The translations under genes were made by a program, and so were the position numbers. 64,000 bases of DNA, taken from Bosea sp. Tri-49 (GTDB taxonomy: Bacteria; Pseudomonadota; Alphaproteobacteria; Rhizobiales; Beijerinckiaceae). The stretch covers positions 4,090,501 through 4,154,500 of the forward strand of contig NZ_CP017946.1 of assembly GCF_003952665.1 (NCBI RefSeq), written 5' to 3'. Shown here in pieces: positions 1 to 10,438 of this stretch. Each line of letters opens with the position of its first letter. Within the stretch, counting starts at the first letter, position 1. A model generated the notes under the pieces. That model was not told where the DNA came from. It saw only the letters and a program-made list of their open reading frames with translations, and did not search any database.

Positions 1-22
1 ATGACCGAACAGTGCGGTCTTG

Positions 23-592
23 TCAGCCAGAGCTTCCCAGCCAGCCGACCTTGTCGAGCACCTCGCGCGCCAGCTCTGTCGGAGAGCGGCCGTCGGTGTC
101 GACGACCACGAAACCGTCCGTTGCTTGGGCCGCCATGCGCTTCGCCTGCCGCAGCGAGCGTTCAACCTGGGCCTCGCGGCTCGCGCCCGCCTCGCGGCGG
201 TCGAGCCGTTCGAGCAAGCTTGCTTCGCTCCCCCGCAAACGCACCACGGTGATCCGAGCCTCCGGGATGGCTGCGAGGATCCAGCTTTTGTCGAAACCGA
301 CATGGAGCATCACGCCCGACATGATCAGGCGGGTGTGGCCAAGCGCGCGATAAGTGCCCCAGAGCGCGGCGAGATTAAGCTGGCTGACGTCGCGGGCGCC
401 GGGCGCCAGGGGAGCGAGGTCCTCCGCACCGGGCTTGGGGAAGACGCGGTCGAGCTCATCGCTCTCAATCGCGGCATGGGCGATGCCGGCCTCAGCCAGC
501 ACATCGCCCATCTCCCAGCACAAGGTCGACTTGCCGATCCCGGCCGGGCCGGTGATCAGCAGGATCTCGACCGGGGCGTCGGCCCCAGCCAA
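23..592 (-). CDS. P-loop AAA/kinase-like nucleotide-binding protein
   Basis: 189 aa. A Walker A motif (GPAGIGKST, about residues 14-22) near the N terminus and a short adenylate-kinase-like body with an Arg-rich stretch (LERLDRREAG) suggest a small P-loop phosphotransferase or ATPase; the substrate is unknown. Translation would have to begin at a TTG, because no ATG or GTG lies ahead of the P-loop and the typA stop codon is only 2 bases upstream, so translational coupling to typA is likely. The true start is therefore less certain than the frame. Confidence 0.75.
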   Translation of the reverse strand: MAGADAPVEILLITGPAGIGKSTLCWEMGDVLAEAGIAHAAIESDELDRVFPKPGAEDLAPLAPGARDVSQLNLAALWGTYRALGHTRLIMSGVMLHVGFDKSWILAAIPEARITVVRLRGSEASLLERLDRREAGASREAQVERSLRQAKRMAAQATDGFVVVDTDGRSPTELAREVLDKVGWLGSSG

Positions 593-594
593 AC

Positions 595-2418
595 TCAGGC
601 GACCTCGGCCTTCTGCTTCTGCGAGCGCTTGCGCTCGTTGGGATCGAGAATGCCCTTGCGCAGGCGGATCGACTTCGGCGTGACCTCGACCAGCTCGTCG
701 TCGTCGATCCAGGCGAGCGAACGCTCCAGCGTCATCCGGATCGGCGGCGTCAGGCGGACGGCCTCGTCCTTCGACGTCGTACGGATGTTGGTGAGCTTCT
801 TGCCCTTGAGCACGTTCACCTCGAGATCGTTCTCGCGGGTGTGCTCGCCGACGATCATGCCCTGATAGACCTTCCAGCCCGGCTCGATCATCATCGGGCC
901 ACGGTCTTCGAGGTTCCAGAGCGCGTAGGCGACGGCCTCGCCGGTCTCCATCGCGATTAGCACGCCGTTGCGGCGTCCGCCGATCTCGCCCTTGTAGGGA
1001 AGATAGTCGTGGAACAGCCGGTTCATGATCGCCGTGCCGCGCGTGTCGGTGAGCAATTCGCCCTGGTAGCCGATCAGGCCGCGGGTCGGAGCGTGGAAGA
1101 CGAGGCGCAGGCGATTGCCGCCAGAGGGGCGCATCTCCAGCATGTCGGCCTTGCGCTCGGACATCTTCTGCACGACGACGCCGGAATGCTCCTCGTCGAC
1201 GTCGATCACGACCTCCTCGATCGGCTCCAGCAGCTGGCCTGATTCATCGCGCTTCAGCACGACGCGCGGACGCGAGACGCCGAGCTCGAAGCCCTCGCGG
1301 CGCATGGTCTCGATCAGGATGGCGAGCTGCAGTTCGCCGCGGCCGGAGACGATGTAGCTGTCCTTGTCCGAGGCTTCCTCGATCTTCAGCGCGACATTGC
1401 CCTCGGCCTCCTTGAATAGGCGGTCGCGGATGACGCGGGTGGTGACCTTGTCGCCCTCGGTGCCGGCGAGCGGGGAATCGTTGACCATGAAGGTCATCGA
1501 CACCGTCGGCGGATCGATCGGCTGGGCCTTGATCGGGGTGTCGACACTGGGGTCGCAGAAGGTGTCGGCGACCGAGCCTTTGACCAGGCCGGCGATCGAG
1601 ACGATGTCGCCGGGAATGGCTTCCTCGATCGGCGTGCGCTCAAGCCCGCGGAACGCCAGGATCTTGGTGATGCGGCCGGTCTCGACGGTGCTGCCGTCGC
1701 CCGAGAGAACCTTGATGGTCTGGTTCGGCTTGGCCGTGCCCGAGACGACGCGACCGGTGATGATCCGGCCGAGATAGGGATTGGCCTCGAGCAAGGTACC
1801 GATCATCCGGAACGGCCCCTCCTCGATGCGCGGCTCCGGCACATGCTTCAGGATCAGGTCGTACATCGGCGCCAGGCCCTGGTCCTGCGGACCTTCCGGC
1901 GAGGGCGCCATCCAGCCCTGCTTGCCCGAGCCGTAGAGGATCGGAAAATCTAGCTGCTCGTCGCTGGCGTCGAGCGCGGCGAAGAGGTCGAAGACCTCGT
2001 TGATCACCTCGGTGACGCGAGCGTCGGGCTTGTCGACCTTGTTGATCGCGACGATCGGGCGAAGGCCGAGCTTCAGCGCCTTGGAGACCACGAACTTGGT
2101 CTGCGGCATCGGGCCCTCGGCGGCGTCGACCAGCACGATCGCCGAATCGACCATGTTCAGGATGCGTTCGACCTCGCCGCCGAAATCGGCGTGGCCGGGG
2201 GTGTCGACGATGTTGATGCGCGTATCCTTCCAGACCACCGAGGTGGCCTTGGCCAAGATGGTGATGCCGCGCTCCTTTTCGAGGTCGTTCGAATCCATCA
2301 CCCGCTCGGCGACGCGCTGGTTCTCGCGGAAGGCGCCGGACTGCTGCAGCAGCTTGTCGACCAGCGTGGTCTTGCCATGGTCGACGTGGGCGATGATGGC
2401 GATGTTGCGCATGGACAT
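595..2418 (-). CDS. typA: Ribosome-associated translational GTPase TypA/BipA
   Basis: About 607 aa. Elongation-factor-type GTPase that acts on the ribosome under stress and in assembly. The G1 motif (AHVDHGKTT, residues 10-18), the G3 [14 protein letters not shown] and the G4 NKVDKPDAR are all present, followed by EF-G-like domains and the TypA-specific C-terminal domain. I place the start at the ATG at 2418: an AAGG lies 10 bases upstream and the product matches the usual 605-610 aa. The frame stays open 61 codons further upstream, but that part is Arg/His-rich and unlike the family. A second ATG at 2412 is possible. Confidence 0.96.
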   Translation of the reverse strand: MSMRNIAIIAHVDHGKTTLVDKLLQQSGAFRENQRVAERVMDSNDLEKERGITILAKATSVVWKDTRINIVDTPGHADFGGEVERILNMVDSAIVLVDAAEGPMPQTKFVVSKALKLGLRPIVAINKVDKPDARVTEVINEVFDLFAALDASDEQLDFPILYGSGKQGWMAPSPEGPQDQGLAPMYDLILKHVPEPRIEEGPFRMIGTLLEANPYLGRIITGRVVSGTAKPNQTIKVLSGDGSTVETGRITKILAFRGLERTPIEEAIPGDIVSIAGLVKGSVADTFCDPSVDTPIKAQPIDPPTVSMTFMVNDSPLAGTEGDKVTTRVIRDRLFKEAEGNVALKIEEASDKDSYIVSGRGELQLAILIETMRREGFELGVSRPRVVLKRDESGQLLEPIEEVVIDVDEEHSGVVVQKMSERKADMLEMRPSGGNRLRLVFHAPTRGLIGYQGELLTDTRGTAIMNRLFHDYLPYKGEIGGRRNGVLIAMETGEAVAYALWNLEDRGPMMIEPGWKVYQGMIVGEHTRENDLEVNVLKGKKLTNIRTTSKDEAVRLTPPIRMTLERSLAWIDDDELVEVTPKSIRLRKGILDPNERKRSQKQKAEVA

Positions 2419-2575
2419 GCGGAATGGGCCTTGTTTCATGACCGCAAGCCGGCAGGGAAACCCCGGCCGGCTCAGCCTGTGCCTTGAGTGAATCTGGAAT
2501 TCGTTGCGCTGCACATAAACCCTCGACGCCGTTTGGGCAACCGAAACCGGGCGATGCCCGTGCTTCGCGGGGCGC

Positions 2576-2614
2576 TTGACAGATACCCAATCATGTAACA
2601 TTGAAAGTTACATG
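2576..2614 (+). promoter_or_regulatory. Promoter and palindromic operator of the Rrf2 regulator
   Basis: TTGACA (2576-2581) can serve as a -35 box with TAACAT (2597-2602) as a close-set -10. A perfect inverted repeat CATGTAAC (2592-2599) / GTTACATG (2607-2614), with a 7-base spacer, spans the -10 and includes the regulator's ATG. This is the arrangement expected for autorepression by the adjacent Rrf2 protein. The assignment to that protein is inference. Confidence 0.65.
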
Positions 2615-3073
2615 AAACAGGACAGCCGCCTCTCAGCCACCCTGCACGTGCTGTTGCACATGGCCGATCGCGGCACCCCGATGACCTCGGAAGAACTCGC
2701 CGTCTGCCTCGGCACCAATCCGGTCGTGATCCGCCGCACCATGGCGGGCTTGCGCGAAACCGGGCTGGTGCATTCCGAGAAGGGCCATGGCGGTGGCTGG
2801 ACGCTGGCGCGCGCGCTCGATGCGATCACGCTCGGCGACGTCCACCGCGCGCTCGGCGAGCCCGCCTTGATCGCGCTCGGCCATCGCAGCGAGAACCCGC
2901 AATGCCTGGTCGAGCAGGCAGTCAACGCGGCGCTGGGCGAGGCCTTCGCCGAGGCCGAGGCGTTGCTCGCAGGTCATTTCGACCGGGTGCGGCTGTCCGA
3001 TCTCGCGGCGGATTTCAGCCGCCGCTTCGACGAACGGAGACAGACCTATGCCAAGCACGACAAAGCCCTATGA
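2612..3073 (+). CDS. Rrf2 family transcriptional regulator
   Basis: 153 aa from the ATG at 2612. The N-terminal winged helix-turn-helix (residues about 5-60, with the [10 protein letters not shown] wing) is typical of Rrf2 proteins. Only two cysteines are seen, one in CLGTN and one in NPQCLV, so the three-cysteine Fe-S ligand set of IscR/NsrR is missing and a redox or ligand-sensing mode of the YwnA type is more likely. The 3' end overlaps the flavoprotein gene by 26 bases, so the two are co-transcribed. Upstream codons from 2576 could extend the frame but run through the promoter. Confidence 0.9.
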   Translation: MKQDSRLSATLHVLLHMADRGTPMTSEELAVCLGTNPVVIRRTMAGLRETGLVHSEKGHGGGWTLARALDAITLGDVHRALGEPALIALGHRSENPQCLVEQAVNAALGEAFAEAEALLAGHFDRVRLSDLAADFSRRFDERRQTYAKHDKAL

Positions 3074-3953
3074 CGCCATCATCGTCGGCGGCAGTTTCGC
3101 CGGCCTCTCGGCCGGACTGCAGCTGGCACGGGCACGCCGCAACATCCTTGTGATCGACGAAGGCCAGCGGCGCAATCGCTTCTCCAGCCATTCGCACGGC
3201 TTCCTCGGCCAGGACGGGCGCGAGCCGACGGCGATCGTCGCCGAGGCGAAGGCACAGCTCCTGGCCTATCCGACCGTCGCCTGGCGCGATGCCAAGGCGG
3301 ATGCTGCTCACGTCAAGGAAGACGGTTTTGCGGTCGCGGATTCCGGCGGCGAACAGCACCGGGCGCGCCGTCTCCTGCTCGCGACGGGCGTGCGCGACGA
3401 ACTGCCCGCGATCCCCGGCCTCAGGGAGCGCTGGGGCAAGAGCGTGCTGCATTGTCCCTATTGCGACGGCTACGAGCTCGGCGGCGGCAAACTCGGCGTA
3501 CTGGCGAGCGGCTCGTTCTCGGCCCTGAAGGCGGCGCTCGTCGCCGATTGGGGCGAGGTCACGCTGTTTCTCAACGGCGAGGCCGAGCCCGACGCGGAAG
3601 CGACCGCGCTGCTGAAGCGGCGCGGCGTCGCGATCGAGCGTGCTCCGATCGTGGCAGCCGAAGGCGAAGGGACGGCGATGGCGGGCCTGCGCCTCGCCGA
3701 TGGCCGGCTGGCGCCGGTCAAGGCGCTGTTCGTCGCCGCCGGCATCTGCCCAGCGAGCCCGCTGGCAGAGGAACTCGGCTGCGCCTTCGACACTGGCCCC
3801 TTCGGCCCGCTGCTGCGCGTCGACGGCATGAAGCAGACCAGCATCGCCGGCGTCTATGCGGCGGGCGATGCCGCAACCGCCCGGCACAGCGTCGCGCTCG
3901 CCGTCGCCGACGGCGTCGTCGCCGGGACCGGCCTGCACATGTCGCTGCTCTAA
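3048..3953 (+). CDS. NAD(P)/FAD-dependent oxidoreductase, thioredoxin reductase-like
   Basis: 301 aa. Two nucleotide-binding folds: FAD-binding VGGSFAG (13-19), the ATGVRDELP segment (112-120) and a C-terminal AAGDAAT motif. A redox-active C136-P-Y-C139 pair sits where thioredoxin reductase has CxxC. It is shorter than typical TrxB (about 315 aa) and diverges in the NADPH domain, where GxGxxA is replaced by ASGSFSA, so it belongs to the TrxB-like subgroup often paired with Rrf2 regulators. It probably serves thiol or peroxide stress; the partner is unknown. Confidence 0.88.
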   Translation: MPSTTKPYDAIIVGGSFAGLSAGLQLARARRNILVIDEGQRRNRFSSHSHGFLGQDGREPTAIVAEAKAQLLAYPTVAWRDAKADAAHVKEDGFAVADSGGEQHRARRLLLATGVRDELPAIPGLRERWGKSVLHCPYCDGYELGGGKLGVLASGSFSALKAALVADWGEVTLFLNGEAEPDAEATALLKRRGVAIERAPIVAAEGEGTAMAGLRLADGRLAPVKALFVAAGICPASPLAEELGCAFDTGPFGPLLRVDGMKQTSIAGVYAAGDAATARHSVALAVADGVVAGTGLHMSLL

Positions 3954-3960
3954 AACCGGC

Positions 3961-4296
3961 CTAGGACTTCCGGCAGGCGAAGGGCATGAAGGTCGAGGAT
4001 ACCCCGGCGTTCATGCCCGCCATCACCATGACATTGGCGAAGTTTAGCTCCTCGGCGCTGCGCGGGCAGACATCCGGCGGGTTCTGGCAACCCGAGGCGA
4101 TGAAGGCCTCGTTGCCGGCAAGGAACTCCTGCCCCAGCCCCTTCTTGCCGAAGCGCTTGAGCGCCTCGTCATAGGCGCTGCGCCAGCGCTCGCATTTCAC
4201 CTTTGGCCAATTCTCGGGAGCCTGGGCCTGGAGCGGCGCTATGGTGGAGATCGCGAGCAGCGTTCCGAGGAGGAGCGAGGTCAGAGCGGAGGTCAT
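3961..4296 (-). CDS. Small secreted protein of unknown function
   Basis: 111 aa from the ATG at 4296. The first about 24 residues form a clear signal peptide ending in LQAQA. The mature part contains four cysteines (in VKCERW, SGCQNP, DVCPRS and FACRKS), suggesting two periplasmic disulfides. No family recognised. It follows the TAXI protein on the same strand and may be its operon partner. The frame extends 25 codons upstream and overlaps the TAXI gene's stop, but the signal peptide argues for the start given. Confidence 0.75.
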   Translation of the reverse strand: MTSALTSLLLGTLLAISTIAPLQAQAPENWPKVKCERWRSAYDEALKRFGKKGLGQEFLAGNEAFIASGCQNPPDVCPRSAEELNFANVMVMAGMNAGVSSTFMPFACRKS

Positions 4297-4367
4297 GCAG
4301 GGGGTCTCGAGCTGTCGGGCGGCCGCGCCACTCGCATGACCCGGCTTTGCGGCAGGAATAAAGCTGA

Positions 4368-5663
4368 TCACTCCGCCCCCGCTTCGGCCAGGACGATACG
4401 CCGTTCGGTCGCTGCACGGCCGAGCTGGTCCATGGCGAAGCGATAGGCGCCGATCCCGCCGGAATCGATGTCGCCGCGCGCATAGTTCGCCAGCACCCCG
4501 GCGAGGATGGCGTCGGCCTCGTGCTCCATCGCCGAAAGCTCCGGCTCGTCGGCCGCGGTGCGCATCGCTCCGAGCAGGACGACGAGACGGCTGAGATCCG
4601 CCATCGCCCGCTTGCGGCGCGTCGAGCTGCCATAGCCGAGCAGGCCAGCCGCGCCGGAGCCGATCAGCGAGAGCGCCATCACGCCGAGATAGAACCAGTC
4701 GCCATAGCGCTCGAAAAAGGTCTCCTGCTCGCCATCGATGAAGGCCGCCGCACCGGTATGCACGGCGAGCGGCGCGTCCTTATCGGTCTCGGGCGTCTCC
4801 AGCCCCTGGATCGCCGGCAGGTCGGCGGCGAGAGACACGCGCAATGACAGGATCGCGCCGACGAGTTCGCCAACCCTGGCGTCGTCGAGCGATTGCGCCG
4901 CCATCAGGCGCGAGGTGATCGAGATGCTCGGCAGGTTCTCGGCCGGCAGCGGTGGGTCGCCGCCGAGCGCACCGCGAACGATCTCGCCGCTCTCGATCGC
5001 GCGGTTGCGGGCGGCGAGCGCATCGGCCTCACGGATCGGAATGATGGTCGGATTCTCGCCGAAAGCCCGGTGCAGGCGCATGCCGACCTCGGTGACGACG
5101 CGGGCGTTCAGCACGTTGACGGCAAAGAGCACGTCGATATGGCCATCCGCGATGGCGGCGGAGACATCCTCCGGCCCGAGCGGAACGATGGTCACCGCCT
5201 CCGGCGAGACCTCATATTGCGAGAGCACGAGTGTCAGCAAATCGAGATTGCCCGATGGCGCACGTACCACGCCGATGCGTTTGCCGCGCAGACCCGAGAT
5301 CCGGTCGGTGCCCAGATCCTTGGAGCCGATGAAGAAGGGGAAGGATCGGCGGGTGATCAGCGCCGTATCGGCCTTGGCCGGCAGGGCGACATCGGGACGG
5401 ACGATGGCGAGATCGACCTTGCCGGCGTCGATCGCCCGCGCGCTCTCGGCCGAGCCCTCGGTCAGGACGAGACGCAGGCGCACCGGCTTCTTCTCGCGGC
5501 TGAGCCCTTGGACGAGGGCGGCGGCAAGCCTGGCATCGTCCGAGCCGAGCGGGCCGACCGCGAGCTTCAGCGTCCTGGGCTGGCTCCACATATAGACGCC
5601 GAGCGCGACGAGGCCGGCCATCAGCAGGAACGCAGCCAGACCTGCAAAGAAACGCCGCCCCAT
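4368..5663 (-). CDS. TAXI family TRAP transporter solute-binding protein, membrane-anchored
   Basis: About 431 aa. Periplasmic binding fold of the TAXI/NMT1-like type (residues about 30-310, with the DLAIVRPDVALP and GKRIGVVRAPSGN segments). One transmembrane segment at the N terminus (about 4-24) and another near residues 328-350 are followed by a charged cytoplasmic tail of about 85 residues. TAXI proteins usually feed a TRAP permease, but none is nearby. The second membrane segment plus tail suggests a sensor-like or tethered role, which is inference. The start is set at ATG 5663; a GTG 24 bases upstream is possible. Confidence 0.85.
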   Translation of the reverse strand: MGRRFFAGLAAFLLMAGLVALGVYMWSQPRTLKLAVGPLGSDDARLAAALVQGLSREKKPVRLRLVLTEGSAESARAIDAGKVDLAIVRPDVALPAKADTALITRRSFPFFIGSKDLGTDRISGLRGKRIGVVRAPSGNLDLLTLVLSQYEVSPEAVTIVPLGPEDVSAAIADGHIDVLFAVNVLNARVVTEVGMRLHRAFGENPTIIPIREADALAARNRAIESGEIVRGALGGDPPLPAENLPSISITSRLMAAQSLDDARVGELVGAILSLRVSLAADLPAIQGLETPETDKDAPLAVHTGAAAFIDGEQETFFERYGDWFYLGVMALSLIGSGAAGLLGYGSSTRRKRAMADLSRLVVLLGAMRTAADEPELSAMEHEADAILAGVLANYARGDIDSGGIGAYRFAMDQLGRAATERRIVLAEAGAE

Positions 5664-5751
5664 TCCTCGCCCGCTCTCGCCCCGCACTGCCGGTTTCGAT
5701 CGGCATCATGTCACGAGTGCGGCAGCAAGGGCTATGTGCTAGAGCGCCCGC

Positions 5752-6429
5752 ATGACACGCGACGATGCCTTCCCGATCAAGATCTGCGGCCTCTCGACTC
5801 CGGAGACGCTGGAGGCGGCGCTCACCGCCGGCGCCGAGATGATCGGCCTCAATTTCCATCCGAAGAGCCCGCGCTATGTCACGCCCGCGCAAGCCGCCGG
5901 ACTCGCTGTCCAGGCGCGTGGCAGGACGATAGTCGTCGCGCTGGTCGTCGACTACGAGCCGCAGCAGGCGGCCGAACTTGCCAAGATTGTAAAGCCGGAC
6001 TGGGTGCAGTTGCACGGCAAGGAGACGCCGGAACAGGTCGCCGCGATCAAGGCCGCGACCGGCCTGCCGGTGATGAAGGCGCTCGGCGTCGCCAGCGCCG
6101 CCGATCTCGACCAGGTCGCGCTCTATCACGGCGTCGCCGATCGCATCCTGCTCGACGCCAAGCCGCCGAAGGATGCGGCCTACCCGGGTGGGCATGGCCG
6201 GCCCTTCGACTGGGGCCTGCTCGCCGGTCTCGACCCGGCTTTCCGCTTCATGCTATCGGGCGGGCTCGATCCGGCGAATGTCGCGGAGGCCATCCGCATC
6301 ACTAGGCCGGCCGGCGTCGACGTCTCCTCCGGGGTCGAAAGCGCGCCCGGCATCAAGGATGTCGAGAAGATCGCGGAATTCGTCAGGGCTGCCCGTTCGG
6401 CAGCTGCACAGTTGAAGAAGGCAAGCTAG
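5752..6429 (+). CDS. trpF: Phosphoribosylanthranilate isomerase
   Basis: 225 aa. Tryptophan pathway enzyme converting phosphoribosylanthranilate to CdRP. TIM-barrel landmarks are present: KICGL with the general-base Cys near residue 10, [10 protein letters not shown], the catalytic Asp in LLDAK, and a C-terminal phosphate-binding DVSSGVE. No good Shine-Dalgarno precedes the ATG. It lies 2 bases ahead of trpB and forms an operon with it. Confidence 0.97.
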   Translation: MTRDDAFPIKICGLSTPETLEAALTAGAEMIGLNFHPKSPRYVTPAQAAGLAVQARGRTIVVALVVDYEPQQAAELAKIVKPDWVQLHGKETPEQVAAIKAATGLPVMKALGVASAADLDQVALYHGVADRILLDAKPPKDAAYPGGHGRPFDWGLLAGLDPAFRFMLSGGLDPANVAEAIRITRPAGVDVSSGVESAPGIKDVEKIAEFVRAARSAAAQLKKAS

Positions 6430-6431
6430 GC

Positions 6432-7649
<1,218 letters not shown>

Positions 7650-7678
7650 TCTGAGCGCCGGATCGGTTGGGGGTATCG

Positions 7679-8407
7679 ATGAAGCGTCTGCTTGCGCTTG
7701 CGTTCCTATGTGTCTTTGCGAGCCCCGGCTTCGCGCAAACGAACGAAATCTCCAAGCAAGGCATCTTCATCAATTCCGAAGGCATCGTACGGCTGCGACC
7801 GGAGATCGCGATCATCCGCGCGGGCGTCGTGACCGAAGGCAGGACGGCCGATGAGGCTCTCTCGAAGAACCGGCCTGCGATCAATCGCGCCGTTGAGATC
7901 GTGCGGAAGTACGGGATCGCTTCCGTCGATGTCACGACGTCGCAGCTCAGAATCAACCCCAAATATACCCAGCCCGCGCTGAACCCGGGCGCGCCACGCG
8001 CAGCGCCGGCAATCGACGGCTATGAGGCCCGCACCGAGCTGGAAATCATTGTCAGAGACCTGACGAAACCCGGCCCGCTCGTGGACGACCTCGTCAAATC
8101 CGGCTCCAACTCCATTTCGAGCCTGACCTTCGCCTTGACTGAACCGGGCAAGGCCAAGAACGAGGCCCGGCGCATGGCAGCCCAAGCGGCGAAGGAGAGA
8201 GCCTCGCTCTATGCAGAGGCGCTGGGCCTGCAACTGGGTGAGCTGATCTCGATCACGGAAACTGAATATTCCATGGCTGACGATAACGTCATGTTCGATC
8301 TACCTAGCCGGAAAGCCGCCCCAGGGACTGTAACACCACTGATGGTCGAACCTGGGGAGATCGCGGTGAAGGCTTCGGTGCAGACAGTCTGGCAGATTAA
8401 GAAATAG
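7679..8407 (+). CDS. SIMPL domain-containing periplasmic protein (copy 1)
   Basis: 242 aa from ATG 7679, where a GGGGG run sits just upstream. Signal peptide of about 20 residues ending in GFAQ. The body is a SIMPL/DUF541 fold with VRLRPEIAIIRAGVVTEG, the central YEARTELEIIVRD and a C-terminal VEPGEIAVKASV. SIMPL proteins are periplasmic or outer-membrane and of unclear function. It is a diverged paralogue of the next gene, and its codon use looks less GC-biased. Confidence 0.88.
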   Translation: MKRLLALAFLCVFASPGFAQTNEISKQGIFINSEGIVRLRPEIAIIRAGVVTEGRTADEALSKNRPAINRAVEIVRKYGIASVDVTTSQLRINPKYTQPALNPGAPRAAPAIDGYEARTELEIIVRDLTKPGPLVDDLVKSGSNSISSLTFALTEPGKAKNEARRMAAQAAKERASLYAEALGLQLGELISITETEYSMADDNVMFDLPSRKAAPGTVTPLMVEPGEIAVKASVQTVWQIKK

Positions 8408-8493
8408 GCGTCCTGGCCGGCCCGCCCTCGAAAAGCCGGCGCGGTGACACGCATCGTCCTGATGCTGCCCCAATAGGTTGTGAATGGTCTGAT

Positions 8494-8518
8494 CGCAGGA
8501 GCGGTCCCCGCTTCTGCG
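8494..8518. repeat. Degenerate copy of a Rhizobiales intergenic palindrome
   Basis: Arms 8494-8504 and 8508-8518 pair with one mismatch over a 3-base loop. The surrounding 8481-8528 resembles the 22011-22065 element (same TCGCA..AGCGG..CCC..CTT.TGCGGA order), so this is probably an eroded member of the same family. It lies between the two SIMPL genes. Confidence 0.55.
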
Positions 8519-8543
8519 GACTATTCCTCAGCGAAGGACGATC

Positions 8544-9281
8544 ATGTCGAAGACCAAGAAGGCCCTGCTCATCGCCGCGCTCGCGGCGCTCGCCGCTCCC
8601 GTCCAGGCGCAAGTCCCTGGACCGCTCGCGCCGGCGGAAGGCATCGTGATCCAGACCACCGGCGAAGTCAGGGTGAAGCCCGATCTTGCTACCGTCCAGG
8701 CCGGCGTGGTCAGCGAGGGCAAGACCGCGGCGGAAGCACTGTCGAAGAACACCCCGGCGCTTGCCAAGCTGATCGAGGCGGTGAAGGCGGCCGGCGTCGC
8801 CCAGGGCGACCTCTCTACCTCGCAGATCGCGCTGACACCGCGGATGACGCAGCCTTCGGCCTCGTCCTCGCCGCAGGCGCGCGCCCCCAAGATCGACGGC
8901 TACGAGGCCCGCACCGGCATCGCCGTGATCGTGCGCGATCTCGCCAAGGCCGGCCCGCTGATCGACGCCCTCGTCGCTGCCGGCGCCAACGACATGTCCG
9001 GCATCAGCTTCGGCCTCGCCGACGAGGACAAGGCCAAGGACCAGGCCCGCGACAAGGCAGCGGAAGCCGCGCGCGCCCGCGCCGAGATCTATGCCAAGCG
9101 CCTCGGCGTCAAGGTCGGCGAGCTCGTCTCGATCGTCGAGGCGGAAGCCGAGCCCCCGGTGCGGCCGATGGCCGATACGCGCTCCTACCGCATGGCAGCC
9201 GGGGCCGCGCCGGTCCAGGTCGAGCCGGGCGAGGTCACCGTCAGCGCCGCGCTGCGCACGGTCTGGCGGATCGAGAAGTAA
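8544..9281 (+). CDS. SIMPL domain-containing periplasmic protein (copy 2)
   Basis: 245 aa. Signal peptide ending near PVQAQ, then a full SIMPL/DUF541 domain (VRVKPDLATVQAGVVSEG, YEARTGIAVIVRD, VEPGEVTVSAAL). Clearly paralogous to the preceding gene along the whole length. Function in this family is undefined; proposals include envelope stress and oligomeric scaffolds. The start at ATG 8544 places a GAAGGA 6 bases upstream. Confidence 0.9.
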   Translation: MSKTKKALLIAALAALAAPVQAQVPGPLAPAEGIVIQTTGEVRVKPDLATVQAGVVSEGKTAAEALSKNTPALAKLIEAVKAAGVAQGDLSTSQIALTPRMTQPSASSSPQARAPKIDGYEARTGIAVIVRDLAKAGPLIDALVAAGANDMSGISFGLADEDKAKDQARDKAAEAARARAEIYAKRLGVKVGELVSIVEAEAEPPVRPMADTRSYRMAAGAAPVQVEPGEVTVSAALRTVWRIEK

Positions 9282-9313
9282 ATCAGCCTCCCTCCGAGCG
9301 GAGGGCGGCAAAT

Positions 9314-9340
9314 GGTGCGGTCCGGATTTCGGACCGCACC
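9314..9340. promoter_or_regulatory. Palindrome upstream of hxlR, candidate operator (site 1)
   Basis: Perfect inverted repeat with 11-base arms (GGTGCGGTCCG, 9314-9324; CGGACCGCACC, 9330-9340) and a 5-base GATTT centre, ending 28 bases before the hxlR ATG. Its 19-base core recurs at 10439-10457, just before the cysteine-synthase-like gene. It could also act as a terminator stem for the SIMPL gene, but there is no T-run, and the reuse favours a protein-binding site. Confidence 0.6.
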
Positions 9341-9368
9341 GGCATCCAACTCATGCTAGGCTGGGACC

Positions 9369-10052
9369 ATGACCAGCTATGGCCAGTTCTGCGCGATGGC
9401 GCGCGCCCATGAGACGCTCGGCGGGCGCTGGACCCTGCTGATCGTCCGCGAGATCCTCTGCGGCGCGAGCCGCTTCAACGACATCCGCCGCGGCATTCCA
9501 CGCATCTCCAAGACGATGCTGTCGGAGCGATTGCAGGCGCTGGTCGCCGCAGGTGCGCTCCGCCGCAGCGAAGGTGCCACCGGACCGGACTACGGGCTGA
9601 CCGAAGCCGGGCTGGAGCTCGCCGAACTGGTCAAGGCGATGGGCGCCTGGGGCCAGCGCTGGCTGCCGCGCCATGCCGAGCAGGAAGACCTCGACCTCGA
9701 GCCGTTGCTGGTCGATATGCAGCGGCGCGTGCGCTTCGTAGCGCTGCCGGACGACCCGCTGGTCATCCGCTTCGAGATCGCGGGCCACCCGCTGCGCTTT
9801 CTGCTGCTCAAGCGCACCGAAGCCTCGTTCTGCAGTCAGAACCCGGGCTTTCCCGAGACACTTACCTTGCGCGGCCCGCTGCCTGCGCTGGTCGCCTGGT
9901 GGCGCGGCGATGTCAGCTTTGCTGGAAGCAACCGCCTTGGCCTGTCGCTATCGGGACCGCGCGAGCTGATCCGGGCGTTTCCGGGCTGGTTCGAGCTCTA
10001 CCTCTTCGCCGGCGTCGCGCCGGCGCGCCGCGATGAAAGAGCAAGCGCATGA
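9369..10052 (+). CDS. HxlR family transcriptional regulator
   Basis: 227 aa. The N-terminal HxlR winged helix (residues about 1-95) has the expected GRWTLLIVREILCGASRFNDI and ISKTMLSERLQAL. The C-terminal about 120 residues resemble an SCP2/small-ligand domain found in longer HxlR proteins. Its ATG lies downstream of a strong palindrome, suggesting autoregulation. The stop overlaps the DUF488 start by 4 bases (ATGA). Confidence 0.9.
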   Translation: MTSYGQFCAMARAHETLGGRWTLLIVREILCGASRFNDIRRGIPRISKTMLSERLQALVAAGALRRSEGATGPDYGLTEAGLELAELVKAMGAWGQRWLPRHAEQEDLDLEPLLVDMQRRVRFVALPDDPLVIRFEIAGHPLRFLLLKRTEASFCSQNPGFPETLTLRGPLPALVAWWRGDVSFAGSNRLGLSLSGPRELIRAFPGWFELYLFAGVAPARRDERASA

Positions 10053-10435
10053 GTATCCGCATCGTCCGCCTCGGCACGGAGCGCGATCCCGCCGAGGGCA
10101 CGCGCATCGGCACGGTCCGGCGCGTGCCGCGCGGCGTGCCGAAGGAGCGCTATGCCAGCGAGAACTGGTTCGACGTCTGGTTCCCGGTGCTGTCGCCGAC
10201 GCCGGAGCTGATGGCGCAGGCCAAGGCCGCCGAGAGCGAGAAGGACTGGGCCGGCTTCACTCGCGCCTTCAAGGCCGAGATGGCCGAGCCGGCGCCGCGC
10301 CATGCGCTCGACCTGCTGGCGACCCTGTCGCATGGCAGCGACTTTTCGGTCGGCTGCTATTGCGAGGACGAGGCCCATTGCCACCGCTCGGTGCTGCGGG
10401 CCCTGCTGGCCGAACGCGGCGCCAAGCTCGCCTGA
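10049..10435 (+). CDS. DUF488 family protein
   Basis: 128 aa. The family hallmark CYCEDEAHCHR, a Cys/His cluster that may bind metal, is at about residues 104-114. DUF488 proteins have no settled biochemical role. Translationally coupled to the HxlR regulator by a 4-base overlap, so the two presumably act together. Confidence 0.85.
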   Translation: MSIRIVRLGTERDPAEGTRIGTVRRVPRGVPKERYASENWFDVWFPVLSPTPELMAQAKAAESEKDWAGFTRAFKAEMAEPAPRHALDLLATLSHGSDFSVGCYCEDEAHCHRSVLRALLAERGAKLA

Positions 10436-10438
10436 GGG

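Noticed and set aside
595..2601. Longer N terminus for TypA (start at 2601)
   Set aside because: The extra 61 residues are Arg/His-rich, overlap the Rrf2 promoter region and are absent from the family; a better-placed start exists at 2418.
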